A model generated the notes under the pieces. The model ran no database searches and was not told where the DNA came from. It saw only the letters and a program-made list of their open reading frames with translations. DNA of 64,000 nucleotides from NCBI GenBank assembly GCA_002633005.1, contig NMRA01000380.1, positions 208,645-272,644 of the forward strand, read 5' to 3'. Positions within the stretch are counted from its first letter, which is position 1; each line of letters opens with the position of its first letter. Positions 59,232 through 64,000 of the stretch are shown in pieces. This stretch comes from Phoronis australis. Taxonomy: Eukaryota > Phoronida > Phoronidae. A program made the position numbers and the translations under genes.

Positions 59232-60037
59232 TCAATTCAGAACTGGTAAAACACTAGCACTCTTTGACAATCTTCTCTTAAGAATTTTGTTACTGTCACA
59301 TCTTGACTTTTCGACGTCAGCTGGGTCAACAATGACAAGACTTTGGTAGTTTTCAAAATGGTCTTCCTCCAAGCTCATCAACCAGTTGAAGATCATGAGA
59401 TTACGATGGTAGGTATCCAGGTGGAATTCTTGCTCGAGCGCCTCCACGTCCTTCACACTCAGTTCGTGATATTTCGGCCGGCCCATTCGAACACCAATGT
59501 CTTCCTTGATGACGTAATTGAGCTGTGGTGCAATTTTCACTCGTTGGGGGTAATATGGTATACGTGAAAAATCTTGGGGGATATATTTAAAGTTATCTTG
59601 TTCTGAGCAAAAGTTCACCCCGGCCGTTTGAGGATCGCCATATCCCGTAAGTCGGTCGAGAGCTTCCAGCGTCTGCTTGATTTTTGATTTCGCGCGCTGT
59701 GACGCACGCTTGTCCAAGTCTATGCCCATAATTCCATGAACAAGTTTTGTGAGTTTACCGGGAACTTTCTGCTTATTTTCACGAGTAGTGTTCGACGCCA
59801 CAGCTTGCTGTCCAACCACTTTGGCGTTAAATTTTAAACGAGCGGCAAGCCGAGATTTTTGTGTTTTTGCACCAGCAATTTTTGTGATGGAAAGTTTTTT
59901 GGATACCGGTATAACATCCAGGTCTGACGGAATGGATCGGCAGCGTTTTAATAGACGTTTGGTACTCTGATGTGGTAAACGTTTAGAGCCCAAGCTCAAA
60001 GTTGTCGTACTCAGACTTTTTCCTTTGTCGATGATCA
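59232..60037 (-). CDS. hypothetical protein, terminal exon
   Basis: The exon starts after a good acceptor (ATATATTTCAG at the 60038/60039 boundary) with two bases completing a codon. This matches the single base left by the donor of the exon at 63324-63665, so both belong to one transcript. It encodes about 268 residues: a basic, Ser/Lys/Arg-rich first half, a possible helical LTKLVHGIMGIDLDKRASQR region, a conserved-looking middle (LTGYGDP..AGVNFCSEQDNFKYIP, RIPYYPQRVKIAPQLNYVI) and a LSVKDVEALEQEF...FNWLMSLEEDHFENY segment. It ends in a basic tail with a TGA at 59232-59234. I do not recognise the family. The length, splice phase and absence of stops make a real host gene likely. Confidence 0.75.
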
Positions 60038-60281
60038 CTGAAATATATCAAAATATTTATGTTTAGAATTACAGTAACAACGACGACGATAACAACAACA
60101 TCATAACAATAACAAGAACAGCTAGAACGCAATTGCGTATGCGCCTTCACAACTCTGAGCGTGGTGTATGCATGTGCATAGTGAAGTATAGGCGCATTAC
60201 ATTGCATAGAAGTTGCATCCTTTGTGTGAAAGAGAGCGATGTCCCTGGAAACTATGAAAGAGCAAGAGTGAAAAGTAAGAG

Positions 60282-61055
60282 TATCAATGGAAAACTGCAC
60301 CTAATGACCCCACAGTTGCACCTAATGACCCCAAAATTTGTGACTGAATTTGCTTTAAGAATGAAAACTATATACGGGTATATGTGCTCAAAAATCACTT
60401 TTGCACTTAATGACCTTTGACCCACAAACTCGGTTCCCTTTATCCGATTAAAATTCCAAGTAAATTTCGGATGCACTTCTCTAGTGACTGCTTGTTCACA
60501 AAATTCGGAGAGTCTATCTAAGAACCTGTCGAAGAAGAAGCAATTTGACAGAATCCACTCCTTGACCCGTTTCGGGTCAATCCGGTGCATATTGAGTCAA
60601 ATCCATGTGATCAATAGAATTTGATCGGCAATTGGTTGAAACACCATGAATTTGAACGCCCTCCCTAATGCATCATTTAAGTACAAGCTGATTGGAAAAG
60701 TCTTAAATTTAACAGAAAACTGTACTTAATGAACCCAAAGTTGCACCTAGTGACCCCAAAATTTGTGACTGAATTTCCTATATGGATGGTAATTATATGC
60801 ATGATTATGAAAGGTCTAGCTCAAAAATCACTTTTGCACTTAATGACCTTTGACCCGGAAGCTCGGTTCCCGCGATGGGAATGGAATTCCAAGTAATCGT
60901 CGGATGCAGATCTCTAGTGCATACTTGTTAACAAAATTCGAAGAGTCTATCTAAAACTCTGTAGAAAGAGGAGCACTTTGACTGAATGCAGTCCTTGACC
61001 CATTTCGGGTCATTCCGGTGCATTTTGGGTCAAAACTATATCATCAATAGAAATC
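60282..61055. repeat. two tandem copies of a ~340-bp repeat (period ~430)
   Basis: 60282-60620 and 60712-61055 align directly. Both contain CACCTA-TGACCCCAAAATTTGTGACTGAATTT, CTCAAAAATCACTTTTGCACTTAATGACCTTTGACCC, GAGAGTCTATCTAA/GAAGAGTCTATCTAA and TCCTTGACCC-TTTCGGGTCA-TCCGGTGCAT. The GACCC...GGGTC words can form short hairpins. Class unknown. Confidence 0.8.
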
Positions 61056-61204
61056 CTTTGATTATCGTATCAACCTCAGTGAATATGATTGTTGTTAATG
61101 AATCGATGTAAGAGTAATAACAATCTGAAAAGGAAGGAAGAATAAGAAAAAGAATAAGAATATAAAATACGTAGAACAGTAAACTCTGCGCTTGCACGCG
61201 CAGA

Positions 61205-61480
61205 GTAATAATGATAATAATAATAATAATAATAATGATAATAATAGTAATGATAATAACAGTCATAATTATAATGATAGTAATGATAACAAGATAATAA
61301 TAATAACACAACACCAATAGTGATAATAACAACAAAAACAACAACAATAATAATAATAATAATAATAGTAACAACAACATTCATAGTCATAATGGTAGTA
61401 ATGATAACAAGATAATAATAACAATACTAATAATAACAACAATACTAATTATAGCAATAATAATAATTAGAAGAAGAACT
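61205..61480. repeat. (AAT)n-type imperfect microsatellite
   Basis: A long run of AAT/GATAAT/AAC trinucleotides with interruptions. The apparent leucine/isoleucine/tyrosine-rich frames across it are low-complexity artefacts. Confidence 0.95.
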
Positions 61481-62044
61481 ATAATAAAAAACGATGTCGG
61501 CAATGCGTTTTAGGGGTTATTCGACCATTTGAAAATTCTAGATAAGCCAGTGTAATCCATTAAAATGTCTTCTGGATATCTTTTTCCAATTCAGTTACAA
61601 TGACACTTAAATTAGATTATAAGCGACTGATCAATCCGTTTCCAAAAACTGTAAATCGATAGCAATATTAAAAAATGACACCGAGACATAATTGTAAACT
61701 TAATAAAAACTCGTTCCCAGTTACTACGAAAATTAATCTTTAATTCAAAGAAAAAAATTTCAGAACTTTTAGAAATAGCCAAAATGACATTTTAAAAGTT
61801 CCATTCCACATTTTGACACAACCGAGTATTCTCCAGGGATTCTACAAACGAACATTGCTATCTTATGTGTTTTAAAGACTTATTACTTGGCGGAATTCTT
61901 CGAATTCCGACAAGTATGTTGCTCTGTCGTCAAGTTTTTTTTTTTTGTTCGCACTCTACAGGTCGCAATTTTCGTCCGATTTTCACGAAATTTGCACACA
62001 ACGTGTAGATCGAAAAGTCCTGGAAGCCTATTGTTTTTAATCAT

Positions 62045-62089
62045 GATCGGATACAAAATGACGGACGTGGCGGCCATTTTGTATCCGAT
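62045..62089. repeat. perfect inverted repeat within an intronic repeat
   Basis: ATCGGATACAAAAT (about 62046-62059) is inverted as ATTTTGTATCCGAT (about 62076-62089) around a GACGGACGTGGCGGCC loop. The surrounding block with AAGATGGCGG-like words looks like a dispersed repeat. Confidence 0.55.
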
Positions 62090-63323
62090 TTCACAGTCAA
62101 ATGCTTGTAGAGGCCGCATTTTTCAACCTACATGATTGAAAATCGGAACGAATATACTAGAACGCATGTGCTACAATTGTGCAGAAAATCGCTGACTTCT
62201 GGTTAAAGATGGCGGAAATATTGGACGTGGCGCATGTGCACCCCGAAATATGGCTAAAAACGTTTTCTCCTGTAGAGGGCGCAATTGCAAACCAATCACT
62301 TTCAAACTGGTCAGGTGTTTGTTGAGATTAATAAGCTTTTATAAAAAATTATTGGACCGGAAGTTACTTCCAAGATGGCGGCTGTGGAGCATGTTCACAC
62401 GGTTTCAATCGCTGTGTTGTCGCATTTTTTATGGGAAGAGCAAATGACGTGAATTTTTGCATGTGGATTTCTTGAGGTATGGCCTTTCAAAAAGTCTGCG
62501 AGAGCGTATTTCTCAGACTTACCGTTTTCGAGTTATTTGACTTTGAATTTCAAAAAAAACGGGCAAATTTTCAATTTTCTCGAAAATTTTTTGGATTTTT
62601 GCCAAACTACCACTTTAGATAGAAATTTAAACGGGCTTTCATTTACTAGCATTTCTTGTGCGAAAACTAACATTTTTCTTTTTCAAACATATGCTGCAAT
62701 AAATCATGAATATCCAATCAATAGACGAAAACTAGAAGTGCAGCTTTTAGTTTTATTTTTCGTTCCGTTTCATAATTATTGTCAGTTAGGCAGTTCTTTG
62801 GGAAAGGCGTATATGTGCAGCACTGAAGCTATTTGTATGTGGAGACACCTTTAGGACAATCATCGTGTAATGTGGACTCTGGAGTTTTTGAGAACAACCC
62901 CATTCATTTAAAATCTCACATATATTTTGAAATACATGTACATCTTGTTTTGCCGACAGGTCTGTAGATTTTAGTGGCTCAAATTTCACAAAAAATAGCC
63001 AGACTGCATGATATGAACGCAAATATCAAAGAGGCTGATTATGTCATTGTTTACAGGTATGTTGATCATTTTTCACAAGCTCTACCTGAATTATTCCCGT
63101 GTTTTCCTTTAGAACCACTAAAAGTATCTTAACGGCAAACGTTGAATTTGCTGGGCATTTATATCTAATGTCCTTTTACAGATTCGATGCTGTAATATCG
63201 ATTTGTGAAATTGAAATGATTTGTTGTTTTTGTTGTTTTTAATCGTTCCAGAGTTGTTATGTTTCTGGCACTAAAACATTGACATTAAAATATTTTGTCC
63301 TTGCAGATTCTAGTACACCTTAC

Positions 63324-63665
63324 CATTGTGCTTGCCACAGTTGATAATAAGCCTGCGAAGTTCTCGCGTTTTCTCGTCTTCCTCCCAAGTGTTAACACCG
63401 TAGTGTGCTATTGCAGTTCCTGTAGCACTGGACGCAATTAATTTTCCTAGAGTTGAAAAGGAGTCAATTTTTGGTTTTGTGTTCGATGGTGGACGTTTAT
63501 CTTGTTCAACGGGGGCGGACTGGGCGCGTGCACCTTTCTTTTTGCGCTTTTTAGAGGTCTTTTTGTCTATGGATTCAAGATCTTCGAAGGAAGTGGATAA
63601 AAGCGATAAGTCGGTAAGACACAAAGATTCTTCACTGGACGATCTGTCAATTCTTGATCTGTTAC
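63324..63665 (-). CDS. hypothetical protein, internal exon (gene partial at window edge)
   Basis: Flanked on the minus strand by a pyrimidine-rich acceptor (CCCCTTCTTTCAG, boundary at 63665/63666) and a strong donor (AATG|GTAAGG, boundary at 63324/63323). It encodes about 114 residues: a Ser-rich acidic start (SSSEESLCLTDLSLLSTSFEDLES), a lysine/arginine run (KKTSKKRKKKG, possible nuclear signal), then PKIDSFSTLGKLIASSATGTAIAHYGVNTWEEDEKTRELRRL. It joins in phase to the exon ending at 60037. Upstream exons lie outside the window or in the low-complexity edge. Family not recognised. Confidence 0.7.
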
Positions 63666-64000
63666 CTGAAAGAAGGGGAGACAATTAAATCTCTGCCAGG
63701 ATAGTTCCTTTTCCCACACTATTGTCCCGACACAAGTGTTTTCGATCAAAATTTAAATATGCGTTTATATGTAAATGTATATTCCAATCTTGTCCTCTGG
63801 CTGATGAAGTGAAGGAGTAAGAGAGGGAGAGAAAAGGGAGGGGGAGGGGCGGGGAGNNNNNNNNNNNGAGCAGGGTAGAGAGGGAGAGGGGATGGAATGA
63901 GGGGGGAGTGGGAAAGAGGGGGGGAAGAGAGAGAAGGAGTACATATATTTAGCCAATCTGCAAATAACCACAATATGGCAAACAATATATTGGATAGCGG
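63666..64000. other. intron sequence with purine-rich tract and assembly gap
   Basis: A G/A-rich low-complexity tract at about 63809-63940 is interrupted by an 11-base N run (63857-63867). No exon was recognised. Confidence 0.7.

Larger units (their letters stand above)
60038..63323 (-). other. intron of the hypothetical gene (repeat-rich)
   Basis: A 3.3-kb intron with a GTAAGG donor at the 63323 side and a TTTCAG acceptor at the 60038 side. It contains a tandem duplication, an AAT-rich microsatellite and an inverted repeat, described separately. No other gene was recognised within it. Confidence 0.65.

Noticed and set aside
61036-61390. Leucine/isoleucine/tyrosine-rich frames
   Set aside because: Translation of the AAT-type microsatellite.
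63746-63985. Proline/serine/leucine-rich frames at the window edge
   Set aside because: Low-complexity purine tract read in antisense and crossing an N run.

Overview
The window is nuclear DNA of an animal, most likely a marine invertebrate (a mollusc, brachiopod, other lophotrochozoan or cnidarian; the sequence does not settle which). The grounds are AT-rich DNA, spliceosomal introns with GT-AG ends and AATAAA signals, an intronless class A GPCR, and a dense, mostly decayed collection of eukaryotic transposons (Kolobok/THAP, Penelope-like, several non-LTR families, Ty3, foldback-type DNA elements, MITEs). There is no prokaryotic gene organisation, rRNA or CRISPR. Single Ns lie at 16406 and 45460, and an 11-base N run at 63857-63867.

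Only two host genes can be supported. One is a single-exon rhodopsin-like GPCR on the minus strand (7426-8439, possibly starting as far out as 8622). The other is the 3' part of an unrecognised minus-strand gene with two phase-compatible exons (63324-63665 and 59232-60037) that runs off the right edge. Almost everything else that can be read is mobile-element sequence.

Layout: 1-5.7 kb is intergenic DNA with a CT microsatellite, a dispersed repeat, a MITE and a TTAA-type transposon end with a short conserved ORF. At 5.7-7.3 kb a 5'-truncated non-LTR insertion is flanked by 326-bp direct repeats. At 7.4-10.3 kb lie the GPCR, a SINE head, a palindromic MITE and a 46-bp minisatellite. 13.7-15.4 kb holds a decayed non-LTR copy. 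15.6-18.2 kb holds dispersed repeats. 20.5-23.8 kb holds a THAP/P2X7-like relic, a non-LTR 3' end and a Ty3 pol relic. 25.46-27.59 kb is a foldback element with no gene. 29.52-34.53 kb is a 5-kb foldback element carrying a decayed multidomain gene. 36.37-38.31 kb is a young, internally deleted Kolobok with a TTAA duplication. 40.5-43.8 kb is a third foldback-like element with a gene of the same family on the other strand. 46.9-48.3 kb is a dispersed repeat split by a non-LTR insertion. 51.2-54.2 kb is a Penelope-like element with tandem promoter repeats. The rest is the hypothetical gene and its repeat-filled intron.

The strongest lead is the foldback-type family. Inverted arrays of roughly 130-150-bp units flank genes of one protein family, read here in two independent copies on opposite strands. 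Its recognisable blocks are an N-terminal FFA/NYARY-like region, a PIN/FEN1-like acidic signature (EEADT ... S-D-T-D ... HAFTGCD) and, in one copy, a C-terminal CXC cysteine cluster. Other leads are the Kolobok with an antisense P2X7-ballast-like ORF, and the Penelope-like element behind two tandem repeats that each carry clustered heat-shock-element-like sites and a TATA box in the sense of the element.
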